DNA of 64,000 nucleotides from Aerobium sp039839275 (lineage in GTDB: Bacteria > Pseudomonadota > Alphaproteobacteria > Rhizobiales > Rhizobiaceae). The notes beneath the pieces were generated by a model. It ran no database searches. It was not told the origin of the DNA and was given only the letters and a program-made list of their open reading frames with translations. This document shows, piece after piece, positions 32,537 through 40,417 of this stretch (its first letter is position 1; each line of letters opens with the position of its first letter). The position numbers were made by a program, and so were the translations under genes. The DNA lies in contig NZ_JBDOQP010000001.1 in assembly GCF_039839275.1 (NCBI RefSeq), forward strand, positions 682,001-746,000, given 5' to 3'.

Positions 32537-33267
32537 AGGCGTAGGGCTTCCTCGAATTTAAGCGCGGTTCCGATCCAGATCATGGTCAGGCACGCGGTCG
32601 GGCGGTCGCCGACGAAGATCGGTGCCGAGATGCTCATGGTTCGAGCGTTGAAACCCTTGATGCGGAAGCCGACGCCGAGGTCGCGCGTCCGTTCGAGAAT
32701 GTAGTCCAGCGGCCCGTCCTCGTGGAAATTGACGGCATCGGCGCCGAGTTTCTCCCTTAGTCCGGCAAGAATCTGCTGGCGCTCGCGCTCCGGCACGAAG
32801 GCCAGATGCGCACGCCCTCCGGCGGTTTCAAGAACCGGCAGTTCACGGCCAACCATGCCGTGATCGACCGAGAACGGGCTGATGTTGTGGGTCGATTCCC
32901 GTATCGCCATCCGGTAGTCGCGGAACGTGACGAGATCGAGCGGCCACAGAATCTTGCGCCCGAGCCGCATCATCTGCGGAACCGCCACCTGCGCCACCCA
33001 GTCTTCGTCGCGAAAGCCCGAGCTCAGCGACTTCGTCTGCAGGGTCGGCCGCCAGGCGTCTTCCGATGGTCCGCGCACCACCAACCCGAGGCCCTCGAGC
33101 GTTTCCAGCAGTCGGTAGGCCGTCGGCCGCGGAATGCCAACCATCTTCGCTACGTCGGCCGCCTTGAGTCCGTTGTTGCGATTGATCGCCTGCAAGACTT
33201 CGAGCCCGCGCTGCAGCGAACGGACCGCACCGAATGTAGAAATTGTATCTCCTCCAGCACTGTTCAC
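32455..33267 (-). CDS. IclR family transcriptional regulator
   Basis: A 270-residue regulator if GTG 33267 is used. The N-terminal winged helix (FGAVRSLQRGLEVLQAIN, GIPRPTAYRLLETLEGLGLV) and the C-terminal effector domain (DRPTACLTMIWIG, the RIKGFNARTMSISAP region) are typical. The start is uncertain: GTG 33267 has no ribosome site and lies inside a proposed operator, while GGAGGAG stands 5 nt before an in-frame ATT at 33243, which would give M-STFGAVRSL as in many relatives. It is divergent from the TRAP genes and the likely controller of the whole aromatic cluster. Its 3' end overlaps the hydroxylase gene by 82 bp. Confidence 0.9.
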   Translation of the reverse strand: MNSAGGDTISTFGAVRSLQRGLEVLQAINRNNGLKAADVAKMVGIPRPTAYRLLETLEGLGLVVRGPSEDAWRPTLQTKSLSSGFRDEDWVAQVAVPQMMRLGRKILWPLDLVTFRDYRMAIRESTHNISPFSVDHGMVGRELPVLETAGGRAHLAFVPERERQQILAGLREKLGADAVNFHEDGPLDYILERTRDLGVGFRIKGFNARTMSISAPIFVGDRPTACLTMIWIGTALKFEEALRLHKEALISAATSISSELARLAAEHNAE

Positions 33268-33277
33268 GATACGGACA
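33261..33277. promoter_or_regulatory. Proposed IclR operator, site C
   Basis: TGTTC-ACGATAC-GGACA, an imperfect 17-bp dyad (outer arms TGTYC/GGACA) about 18 nt before the probable iclR start and 89 nt before dctQ. The place fits autoregulation of iclR together with control of the divergent TRAP operon. Confidence 0.6.
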
Positions 33278-33365
33278 GTTGGGAACGGCAACGTTGCAAG
33301 GCCGCTCCTGCGTGTCAAGACTGCCGGCAGGACCGTTGGACCGTCGCGGTTGAGGGAGGAAACCA

Positions 33366-33911
33366 ATGGATCAGATTGACCGCCGGTTGCGCGGTGCTGC
33401 GAGGGTCGTCGCGCTCATCGGCTTCTTCGGACTGCTTCTTCTGGCGGCGATGACCACGCTGGACGTGCTGTTACGCTGGCTTTTCCAGGCGCCCATTCAC
33501 GGTGTCAACGATGTGAGTTCGGTTGTCATGGCCGTCGTGATTGCAGCGTGCATTCCCGCCAATCTGGCGATGAAGCAGAATATTACCGTCGAAGTATTCG
33601 GCGCGCTTGCCGGCCCGCGACTGCATCGCTTCTTCGATGCATTGGCAAGCGTCGCCACGCTGATCTTCATGGTGCTCGTGGCTTGGCGGTTCATTCCTTA
33701 TGCCGAAGGCCTGCGCGAAACGGGCGACCGAACCTGGGTGCTCGCATGGCCATTGTGGCCGTGGTGGATGGCGTCCACCGCGCTGATGATATTCGCCGCG
33801 ATCGTGCAGGCGATTGTCACGCTTGCAGACCTGCGGGCGATGATCCTCGGTATTGCGCCGGAAAACGATGACGCCTCGGACGAGCCAAGCCCCGCCGACA
33901 CTCTTTTCTGA
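33366..33911 (+). CDS. dctQ: TRAP transporter small permease
   Basis: A 181-residue inner-membrane protein with four hydrophobic helices, the size and pattern of DctQ subunits (VVALIGFFGLLLLAAMTTLD; VLLRWLFQAPIHGVND; MKQNITVEVFGALAG). GAGGG stands upstream of the ATG. It pairs with the large permease 38 nt downstream and the DctP binding protein beyond. In this cluster the import of an aromatic or related carboxylate is inferred. Confidence 0.88.
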   Translation: MDQIDRRLRGAARVVALIGFFGLLLLAAMTTLDVLLRWLFQAPIHGVNDVSSVVMAVVIAACIPANLAMKQNITVEVFGALAGPRLHRFFDALASVATLIFMVLVAWRFIPYAEGLRETGDRTWVLAWPLWPWWMASTALMIFAAIVQAIVTLADLRAMILGIAPENDDASDEPSPADTLF

Positions 33912-33949
33912 CGCGCGGCATCTCCCGCAACGAACGAAGGATTTTCCCT

Positions 33950-35251
33950 TTGGATCCACTTCTCATTGCCCTTGCGGGCTTTGCGGTCATGCTGCTGATG
34001 ATCTTCGTTCACGTGCCGATTGGCGTCGCGATGGCGCTTGTCGGTGTGACAGGCTTCGCGTCGATCGTTGGCTGGGGCCCCGCTGTCACCCTCATGGCGA
34101 GCGAGCCTGCCTCGGCGATGGCCAATCTGGACCTCGCGGTGATTCCGCTTTTCATGCTCATGGGCAGCCTGGCAACTGCCGCCGGCCTCGCCTCGGACGT
34201 CTACAACCTCGCCTACGCCCTCATTGGGCATAGGCGAGGGGGCCTGGCGTCGACGACCATCGTGGCAAGCGCCGGGTTCGGCGCGATCTGCGGCTCTGGC
34301 GTCGCCACAACGGCGACGTTCGGCCGGGTCGCGATGCCGGAGATGCTGCAGCGCGGCTACAAGCCCGACCTTGCGGCGGGTTCGATCGCGGCAGGCGGAA
34401 CGCTGGGTATCATCGTTCCGCCGTCGAGCATGATGATCCTCTACGCGGTGTTGACCGAGCAGTCGGTTTTAGACCTCTTTTCAGCCGCCATCATTCCGGC
34501 GCTTATGGCCATCGTGTTCTACATGATCGCGATCCAGATCAAGCTGATCCTGGATCCCGAGGCTGGCCTGCCCGGCGAGAAGGCGAGTTTTCGCGAACGC
34601 ATGGCGGCGATAGGCCGCGCATGGGGCGTGCTGCTGATGTTCGTGGTGGTGATGGGCGGCATCTATTCCGGCATATTCACCGTCAACGAAGCCGCGGCAG
34701 TGGGCGTCATATTCGCGTTCGTGCTGGCGCTGTTGCGGGGAAAGCTCGACTGGAAGACGCTCGTCGGCGTCCTTGCGGAGGCCAGCGCCGGAACCGCGAT
34801 GATCTACATCATGGTCTTCGGCGCGACGATATTCTCGTATTTCATGGCGGTGACGGGCGCGGCCTCGTTCATGATCGGCGTCATCGCCGACCTGCCGATC
34901 CCGCCGATCGCGATCCTGATGATGCTTCTGGTGCTCTACATATTCCTCGGCGCGTTTTTCGACGAGGTAGCCGCCATGGTTATCACGCTGCCTCTGGTGA
35001 TCCCCCTGATACAGTCGTTCGGCTACGACCTGGTATGGTGGGGGATCATCAATGTGGTGGTGATCGGCATCGGCATGATGGCGCCGCCTATCGGCATCAA
35101 CGTCATGGTGCTGAATTCGATGTACAAGTCGATCAGCCTGCGCACGATCTATCGTGGCATCATGCCGTTCCTGTTCGCCGAACTTATCCGATTGACGCTG
35201 CTGACACTGTTTCCGCAGCTCACCCTCTGGTTGCCGAGCATCATGGGCTGA
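33950..35251 (+). CDS. dctM: TRAP transporter large permease
   Basis: A 433-residue protein with about twelve membrane helices. A TTG start at 33950 (AAGGATTTTCCC before it) gives the usual family opening LDPLLIALAGFAVMLLMIFV. Family segments include AGFGAICGSGVATTATFGRVAMPEM, here split as GFGAICGSGVATTA and FGRVAMPEML, plus GGTLGIIVPPSSMMILYAV and GAFFDEVAAMVITLPLVIP. It uses the sodium or proton gradient to import the ligand brought by DctP. Confidence 0.92.
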   Translation: MDPLLIALAGFAVMLLMIFVHVPIGVAMALVGVTGFASIVGWGPAVTLMASEPASAMANLDLAVIPLFMLMGSLATAAGLASDVYNLAYALIGHRRGGLASTTIVASAGFGAICGSGVATTATFGRVAMPEMLQRGYKPDLAAGSIAAGGTLGIIVPPSSMMILYAVLTEQSVLDLFSAAIIPALMAIVFYMIAIQIKLILDPEAGLPGEKASFRERMAAIGRAWGVLLMFVVVMGGIYSGIFTVNEAAAVGVIFAFVLALLRGKLDWKTLVGVLAEASAGTAMIYIMVFGATIFSYFMAVTGAASFMIGVIADLPIPPIAILMMLLVLYIFLGAFFDEVAAMVITLPLVIPLIQSFGYDLVWWGIINVVVIGIGMMAPPIGINVMVLNSMYKSISLRTIYRGIMPFLFAELIRLTLLTLFPQLTLWLPSIMG

Positions 35252-35255
35252 TCCA

Positions 35256-35272
35256 TGTCCGCCATGTGGACA
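35256..35272. promoter_or_regulatory. Proposed IclR operator, site D
   Basis: TGTCC-GCCATGT-GGACA, perfect TGTCC/GGACA arms (in fact ATGTCC/GGACAT), 4 nt after the dctM stop and 81 nt before the dctP start. The 6-bp arms could also make a small RNA hairpin, but the sequence matches the DNA dyad in three other control regions of this cluster, so an internal promoter/operator before dctP is proposed. Confidence 0.5.
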
Positions 35273-35352
35273 TATCACAGAGCTGCCGTGCCGATCGCGG
35301 AACCGCGCTCTACGCTTTCATCATTCAGAAGTAATAACGCAGGGAGGATGCG

Positions 35353-36366
35353 ATGACGTATTTGAACAAGCTGCTTGGAGCAGCGGCTTTGCTTGGTATC
35401 ACGGCATTTCCGGCAACCGCCGAAACGCTGCGCTTTTCGAGCTTCGAGCCTCCGGTGGCGCACGTCACCAAGGAGATCCTGACCCCGTGGGCGGAGGACG
35501 TGAGCGCTGCTTCGAATGGTGAACTGACGATCCAGATGTTTCCCGGCGGCTCACTGGGGCGCAATCCGGCCCAGCAGTTGCAGATGGTCGAGGATGGCGT
35601 TGCTGACATCGCCTGGGTTATCCCCGGCTATTCGCCCGGCCGTTTCCAGGAGAGCACGGTGGCAGAACTGCCATTCCTGATCCCCAGCTCGACAGTGGGC
35701 TCGCCGGCGATGTGGAAAATGTACGAGGATGGCCATTTCAAGGGCGACTTCAACAAGCTGAAAATGCTCGGCATCTTCGTGTCCTATCCAAACTCGATCG
35801 CATCGACGGCGCCTGTCGAGGCACCCGAGGACATGAAGGGCATGAACGTGCGCGCGCCCGGGCCGACGATGCTTTCGGCGGTCGAGGCGCTCGGCGCCGT
35901 TCCGGTCGGCGGTATCACCGGCCCTACGGTGGCCGAGAGCATCAGCCGTGGGTTGATCGGCGCGACGTTTACCCAGTGGGGCGCCATCGAGACCTTCCGC
36001 ATGGGCGACGTGATCTCGCACTTCAACACCGCGCCGCTCGGCGCCACCCCGATGCTGGTGGTCATGAACAGGGCGAAATACGACAGCCTGTCGGACGAGG
36101 CCAAGGCGGCGATCGACAAGTTCTCCGGCGCGGCATTCTCGGAGCGGTTCGGCAAGTCGTTCGACGACAATATCGCCGAAGCTCGCGACGAGTTGCTCGC
36201 CCAGGGCAACATTACGGTATCCGAGCCCGACGAGGCCCAGACCCAAGCATGGCGCGACGCCGTTGCAATCGCGACCGAACAGTGGATCGAGCAGAACGAA
36301 AACGGCCAGGCGATCTACGACGCTTTCACCACGGCCATCGAGGAAGAAGCCGCGCGTGTGAACTGA
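35353..36366 (+). CDS. dctP: TRAP transporter solute-binding protein, DctP type
   Basis: A 337-residue periplasmic protein with a Sec signal peptide (LLGAAALLGITAFPATA, cleavage near residue 22). The DctP fold shows in FPGGSLGRNPAQQLQMVEDG, VRAPGPTMLSAVEALGAVPV and the ligand-binding Arg in NVRAPG. GGGAGG stands before the ATG. It captures the substrate for the DctQM pair. Ligand unknown; context suggests an aromatic acid. Confidence 0.9.
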   Translation: MTYLNKLLGAAALLGITAFPATAETLRFSSFEPPVAHVTKEILTPWAEDVSAASNGELTIQMFPGGSLGRNPAQQLQMVEDGVADIAWVIPGYSPGRFQESTVAELPFLIPSSTVGSPAMWKMYEDGHFKGDFNKLKMLGIFVSYPNSIASTAPVEAPEDMKGMNVRAPGPTMLSAVEALGAVPVGGITGPTVAESISRGLIGATFTQWGAIETFRMGDVISHFNTAPLGATPMLVVMNRAKYDSLSDEAKAAIDKFSGAAFSERFGKSFDDNIAEARDELLAQGNITVSEPDEAQTQAWRDAVAIATEQWIEQNENGQAIYDAFTTAIEEEAARVN

Positions 36367-36426
36367 GCACGCGTTGAAACGGCGCCGCCTGGACACTCGG
36401 GCGGTGCCGCTTGGAAGGTTAGGATC

Positions 36427-37407
36427 ATGGCGCTTGCATCGCTTGGATATATCGGGGTTCGATCGTCGAAGGCGGCGGACTGGCAGGATTTCGCGACCCA
36501 ACTGCTCGGCATGCAGCAGGTCGATGCCGGCGGCAAGGTTCGTGCTTTCCGCATGGACGATCGCAAGCAGCGCCTGATCGTGAGCGGAGACGGCGATGAA
36601 GGCCTCGACTTCATGGGATGGGAAGTCGAGAGCCCTGCCGCGCTCGACGCACTTGCCGGACGGCTGGAGAATGCCGGCGTCGTCGTCAGGCTGGAAACCG
36701 CTGCACTTGCCGACCAGCGGCACGTCGCACGGCTTATCTCGTTCCGCGATCCCGAAGGCAACAAGCTGGAAGCGTTTTGCGGTCCCGCGATCGCCAGTGA
36801 GCCGTTTCTTGCGGGCAGGGCGATTTCCGGCTTCAAGACGGGTTCGCTCGGCATGGGGCACGCCGTGCTGCACGCACGCGACGTGGACGTGCTGCTTCCT
36901 TTCTACCGCGACTTGCTAGGCTTCAACGTCACCGACTACGGGCTGAAGCCGTTCAAGCTGTATTTCTTCCACCTAAACGGCCGTCATCACAGCTTCGCCA
37001 TGGTTGGCACCGGCCGACAAGGCATGCATCATTTCATGGTCGAGTTGCTGTCGCTCGACGATGTCGGTCAAGGATACGATCTCGCCCAGACCGAGGAGGG
37101 GCGGGTCGCCTATACGCTTGGCCGGCATTCCAACGATCACATGACCAGCTTCTATGCCAACTCGCCGTCTGGCTTCTTCGTCGAGTATGGCTGGGGCGCG
37201 CGGGTGATCGATCCGGAGACCTGGGAACCGCACGAGACCTTCGACGGGCCAAGCTACTGGGGCCACGACAGGCTTTACATGGCCGAGGACTCGCCTGATC
37301 GCACACGGCTCCGCGAGATGCGGCTCGAGGCGGCCAGACGCGGCATGCGCGCTGCCGATCCCGCGCCCAGCTGCGCCTGGCTCGACGCGATCGTCGCCAA
37401 CGAGTAG
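36427..37407 (+). CDS. Extradiol ring-cleavage dioxygenase, type I (BphC-like)
   Basis: A 326-residue two-domain vicinal-oxygen-chelate protein that opens catechols next to the diol with O2 and Fe(II). Metal ligands H145 (GMGHAVLH), H202 (MHHFMVE) and E253 (FFVEYGW) are in place, as are the catalytic H188 (GRHHSF) and H238/Y243 (NDHMTSFY). Length and layout match 2,3-dihydroxybiphenyl 1,2-dioxygenase and relatives. It follows dctP by 60 nt and precedes an FAH-family hydrolase, giving hydroxylation, ring cleavage and hydrolysis in one cluster. Confidence 0.92.
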   Translation: MALASLGYIGVRSSKAADWQDFATQLLGMQQVDAGGKVRAFRMDDRKQRLIVSGDGDEGLDFMGWEVESPAALDALAGRLENAGVVVRLETAALADQRHVARLISFRDPEGNKLEAFCGPAIASEPFLAGRAISGFKTGSLGMGHAVLHARDVDVLLPFYRDLLGFNVTDYGLKPFKLYFFHLNGRHHSFAMVGTGRQGMHHFMVELLSLDDVGQGYDLAQTEEGRVAYTLGRHSNDHMTSFYANSPSGFFVEYGWGARVIDPETWEPHETFDGPSYWGHDRLYMAEDSPDRTRLREMRLEAARRGMRAADPAPSCAWLDAIVANE

Positions 37408-37464
37408 CGAGCCGGCCGCAGCCAACTTTTTCAACAAACTTCAAGCACTTGCAGGAGACCAGCG

Positions 37465-38313
37465 ATGCGCGTCTGTTCATATCTCATGGCCGATGGAACC
37501 CCGTCATACGGGGTGGTCGACGGCACAACGCTGATTGATGCGGGAGCGGAACTGCGCGCCCGGTTCAGCGACCTTCGAGCGGTCCTCGCTGCGGATGCGC
37601 TGGCAAACTTGCCTGAAAAGGCCGCAGGCGACCGGATCGAGCTTTCCGGCGTGACTCTGCTGCCGCCTGTCCCGAACCCGGACAAGATCATTTGCATCGG
37701 CCTGAACTACATGACCCACATCAAGGAAACCGGGCGTGACGCGCCGGCGAAGCCGTCGATCTTCACCCGCTACCCGTCATCCATGGTGGGACATGACGTG
37801 GACCTGATACGGCCGAAGGCATCGGACTGGTTCGACTTCGAGGGCGAGCTTGCAGTCGTCATCGGCAAGGCGGGCCGTGCGATTCCCGCCGCCCGCGCCT
37901 ATGAGCACGTTGCCGGTTATAGCTGCTTCAATGATGGCTCGGTGCGCGACTTCCAGCGCCATACGACCCAGTTCTGGGCCGGGAAGAATTTTGATCGCAG
38001 CGGCTCGATGGGACCATGGCTCGTCAGCGCGGACGCGTTCGGCGATCCGGCGGCGCAGTCGATGACGACGACGCTCAATGGCGAAGTGATGCAGTCCACG
38101 CCGATCTCCGACCTTGCCTTCGACGTGCCAGCGCTGATCGAGTACATCTCCACCGTGACCGAACTGCTGCCTGGCGACATCATCGCCACCGGTACGCCGA
38201 GTGGTGTCGGCCTTTTCCGCGAACCAAAGCTGTTCATGAAGGCGGGCGACCGCGTCGAGGTCGAGATCAGCGGCATCGGCGTGCTCTCCAACGCCATCGT
38301 CGACGAGGGCTGA
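37465..38313 (+). CDS. Fumarylacetoacetate hydrolase family protein
   Basis: A 282-residue FAH-fold enzyme. The metal-binding carboxylates are in DFEGELAVVIGK and FNDGSVRDFQ, and the family segments IICIGLNYMTHIKETG and PGDIIATGTPSGVG are intact. Relatives hydrolyse acylpyruvates or act as 2-hydroxymuconate decarboxylases/2-oxopent-4-enoate hydratases in meta-cleavage routes. Here it should process the ring-opened product of the extradiol enzyme 57 nt upstream. AGGAG precedes the ATG. Confidence 0.9.
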   Translation: MRVCSYLMADGTPSYGVVDGTTLIDAGAELRARFSDLRAVLAADALANLPEKAAGDRIELSGVTLLPPVPNPDKIICIGLNYMTHIKETGRDAPAKPSIFTRYPSSMVGHDVDLIRPKASDWFDFEGELAVVIGKAGRAIPAARAYEHVAGYSCFNDGSVRDFQRHTTQFWAGKNFDRSGSMGPWLVSADAFGDPAAQSMTTTLNGEVMQSTPISDLAFDVPALIEYISTVTELLPGDIIATGTPSGVGLFREPKLFMKAGDRVEVEISGIGVLSNAIVDEG

Positions 38314-38412
38314 AACCTCCTCCGCGATTGTCGAGCGTCCATCAATGCGCGGTCACGGGAACTCCGGGGCCGCGCAGCGACTTGTTGGAGCAGTTCCAAC
38401 CAGGAGGCCCAC

Positions 38413-38646
38413 ATGATGGACGGCAATGATCGGGAGACGGGTGCGCGGACGACCCGCATCGACAATCGTCCCACACAGACGGACCAGAATGCCGGCATGC
38501 CCAAGAAGCCGAAACCCTACGGGCTGACCGAATCCGTCGACGACGTCGAGGAAAAGACTCGCCATTCGGATGGGCAGAACCCCAGCGCCACCGATGGCGA
38601 ACGAACGAGTGCGGACTGCTCCGCGCGCAGCGGCGCCAAGGGCTGA
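38413..38646 (+). CDS. Small hydrophilic protein, unknown
   Basis: A 77-residue charged protein without Trp or a hydrophobic core, probably disordered. The AGGAGG 5 nt before ATGATG (38413) is a strong ribosome site, which is the main evidence that it is real. It contains MPKKPKPYGLTES, faintly like PTPKPYGYKPKK in the small gene at 58426-58617. It overlaps the start of the next gene by about 50 nt. Small proteins of this kind occur among rhizobial general-stress genes; no function is known to me. Confidence 0.55.
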   Translation: MMDGNDRETGARTTRIDNRPTQTDQNAGMPKKPKPYGLTESVDDVEEKTRHSDGQNPSATDGERTSADCSARSGAKG

Positions 38647-39217
38647 GCTGCAACAATTGCCGGATGCCTCACTCAGTGGCTTCTTCGCCCGCGATGCGGT
38701 CACCGTCGCGCGCGAGATGGTCGGTGCCGAACTTTTCGTCGACGGCATCGGCGGCATCATCGTCGAGACAGAAGCCTATGCGCGTGACGATCCCGCCTCG
38801 CACAGTTTTCGCGGCCAGACACGCCGCAACACGGCAATGTTCAGCGAGCGGGGTACGAGCTATGTCTACCGCTCGTACGGCATCCACTGGTGCCTCAACG
38901 CGGTCTGCCTGCCGGGCAGTGCGGTCCTTTTGCGGGCGATCGAACCCACTGTGGGCATCGCGCTGATGGAAGCGCGTCGCTGTGTCACCGCTCCACGGCT
39001 GCTTTGCGCCGGACCGGGCAGGCTGGCCCAGGCGCTCGGGATCGACGGATCCGTGGACGGCATGTCGATGTTGCGCAAGCCCTTCGAGTTCTACCTGAAG
39101 CCGCCATCGGCTGACGTGGTCAGCGGACCGCGGATCGGCATTTCCCGTGCAGTCGAGCAGCCATGGCGCTTCGGGCTGAAGGGATCACCATTCCTGAGCC
39201 GCTCGTTTCGTCAGTGA
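38594..39217 (+). CDS. DNA-3-methyladenine glycosylase (AAG/MPG family)
   Basis: About 207 residues from ATG 38594 (in-frame starts around it are equally possible; no clear ribosome site). The AAG fold is evident: FFARDAVTVAREMVGAEL, GGIIVETEAYARDDPASHSF with the catalytic Glu, RNTAMFSERGTSYVYRSYGI with the base-flipping Tyr, CLNAVC, and GPGRLAQALGI. It removes alkylated purines and hypoxanthine from DNA. Its neighbours are stress-related genes. Confidence 0.9.
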   Translation: MANERVRTAPRAAAPRAELQQLPDASLSGFFARDAVTVAREMVGAELFVDGIGGIIVETEAYARDDPASHSFRGQTRRNTAMFSERGTSYVYRSYGIHWCLNAVCLPGSAVLLRAIEPTVGIALMEARRCVTAPRLLCAGPGRLAQALGIDGSVDGMSMLRKPFEFYLKPPSADVVSGPRIGISRAVEQPWRFGLKGSPFLSRSFRQ

Positions 39218-39240
39218 GGCAACGATGGTGGTAGCCACTC

Positions 39241-39969
39241 CTAGCGTGGCTCGGGCGTCAGGTTGAGGTATGTCGGATCAAAACCGGTGGCGCGCGCCAG
39301 GGCATCGAAATCACGCACCGTGACGTTCGTATGGTCCCAGGCGACGAGATCGGTCGCGCGAAGCTCCTGAACCGTTCGGTTCGTATGGACCAGGGACAGT
39401 CCGAGGATGTCGGAAAGCTCCGATTGAGTGATGGGAAAACGAAACCGCCCGTTGGCCGCAAGGCCCACCGCCTCGAGCCTGAGATAGAGTTCGCATATCA
39501 GATGTCCCAGGCGCTGGAGAGGCGTGTGGCGGCCGAGAAGGGCCGTCATCTTGCGCTGGATCGAGGCGTCGATGGTTGTGGAAAGCCACAGCATGCGGGT
39601 CAGATGCGGTGCGGTCTCGCTGATTGCCCGCAATTCGCCATGGGGTACGAAAACAACGGTGCAGTCGCTCAGCGCGACGACGCTGTGATCCATTACCCGC
39701 AGCAGCAGCCCGTGCAGGTCGACGAAATCGCCCGGCACATGCAACGCCGTCAACTGGCGTTTGCCATTGGCCCTGCTGACGGCGCGGGCCGCGAAACCGG
39801 AGACCAGAAGGCAACTTGCCGGAGGCCGGCTGTGTTCCGCGATGATCTCCGCACCCTTGGCGTACTGGGCCGGTCGCTGGCTAAGCCGTGCAAGCAAATC
39901 CATCTCTTCCGGTAGGAGCGTGTCGCGACGTGACAGCGAACGGCAGAGGATATCGATTGCTGGGCTCAT
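39241..39969 (-). CDS. Crp/Fnr family transcriptional regulator
   Basis: A 242-residue regulator with an N-terminal cyclic-nucleotide-binding-like beta roll (about residues 25-130, ALHVPGDFVDLHGLLL) and a C-terminal Crp-type helix-turn-helix (TQSELSDILGLSLVHTNRTV). It lacks the Cys cluster of FNR, so oxygen sensing by a 4Fe-4S cluster is unlikely. This subgroup is abundant in rhizobia and mostly uncharacterised. It is divergent from a DUF6894 gene with a 120-nt gap. Confidence 0.87.
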   Translation of the reverse strand: MSPAIDILCRSLSRRDTLLPEEMDLLARLSQRPAQYAKGAEIIAEHSRPPASCLLVSGFAARAVSRANGKRQLTALHVPGDFVDLHGLLLRVMDHSVVALSDCTVVFVPHGELRAISETAPHLTRMLWLSTTIDASIQRKMTALLGRHTPLQRLGHLICELYLRLEAVGLAANGRFRFPITQSELSDILGLSLVHTNRTVQELRATDLVAWDHTNVTVRDFDALARATGFDPTYLNLTPEPR

Positions 39970-40089
39970 TGGGTGTCCTCAATTCAATGCCGCAAGACGC
40001 GGCTCGTCCCTTCGACAACGCGGGAACCGTCTCGCGGGTTCGCGCATTCGATGTGCGTCCTTACAGCGATTGAACCGGCAGGGCCAACG

Positions 40090-40320
40090 ATGCGATATTA
40101 TTTCGACGTCAACGATGGAGCCGCCGTGTCGGTCGATGAACTCGGAATCGACTGCGCGGACCTCGCGCAGGTCCGCTACCGTGCCATCGATGCCTTGCCC
40201 GATCTGGCGCGCGACGAACTCCCCAATGGCGACGATCGTGTTCTGTCCGTTTCTGTGCGTGACGAGGCCGGGCGCCGCGTCTTCAGTTGTTCCCTTACAC
40301 TGAAGGTAAGCTGGCCGTGA
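40090..40320 (+). CDS. DUF6894 family small protein
   Basis: A 76-residue protein starting MRYYFDVNDG, the family opening (usually MPRYYFHVxDG), followed by DELGIDCADLAQVRYRAIDALPDLA-type helix and VSVRDEAGRRVFSCSLTLKV strands. Such proteins are numerous in Hyphomicrobiales and of unknown function, often near stress genes. GGCAGGG stands before ATG 40090. Confidence 0.75.
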   Translation: MRYYFDVNDGAAVSVDELGIDCADLAQVRYRAIDALPDLARDELPNGDDRVLSVSVRDEAGRRVFSCSLTLKVSWP

Positions 40321-40353
40321 GTCCGTCGGCGGGGTCCTGTATCAAATCTTACA

Positions 40354-40378
40354 GGAACACGCACCCGGCGATGACGTT
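40354..40378 (+). promoter_or_regulatory. EcfG-type promoter of yciF copy 1
   Basis: GGAAC (40354-40358), exactly 16 nt, then CGTT (40375-40378): a full match to the GGAAC-N16/17-CGTT consensus of the alphaproteobacterial general stress sigma factor EcfG. It lies about 54 nt before the yciF ATG. The same full match stands before the second yciF copy at 55476-55500 although the surrounding sequence is unrelated. Confidence 0.65.
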
Positions 40379-40417
40379 CTGATGTGGCTCCGACAGTGGA
40401 GCGTGCAAGACATCTGA

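Noticed and set aside
35255..35273. Terminator after dctM
   Set aside because: The stem is only 6 bp with no U-tract, and the sequence matches a DNA dyad found in three other control regions, so an operator explains it better.
38358..38385. EcfG-type promoter before the small gene at 38413
   Set aside because: GGAAC is present, but no CGTT-like -10 box lies at 15-18 nt.
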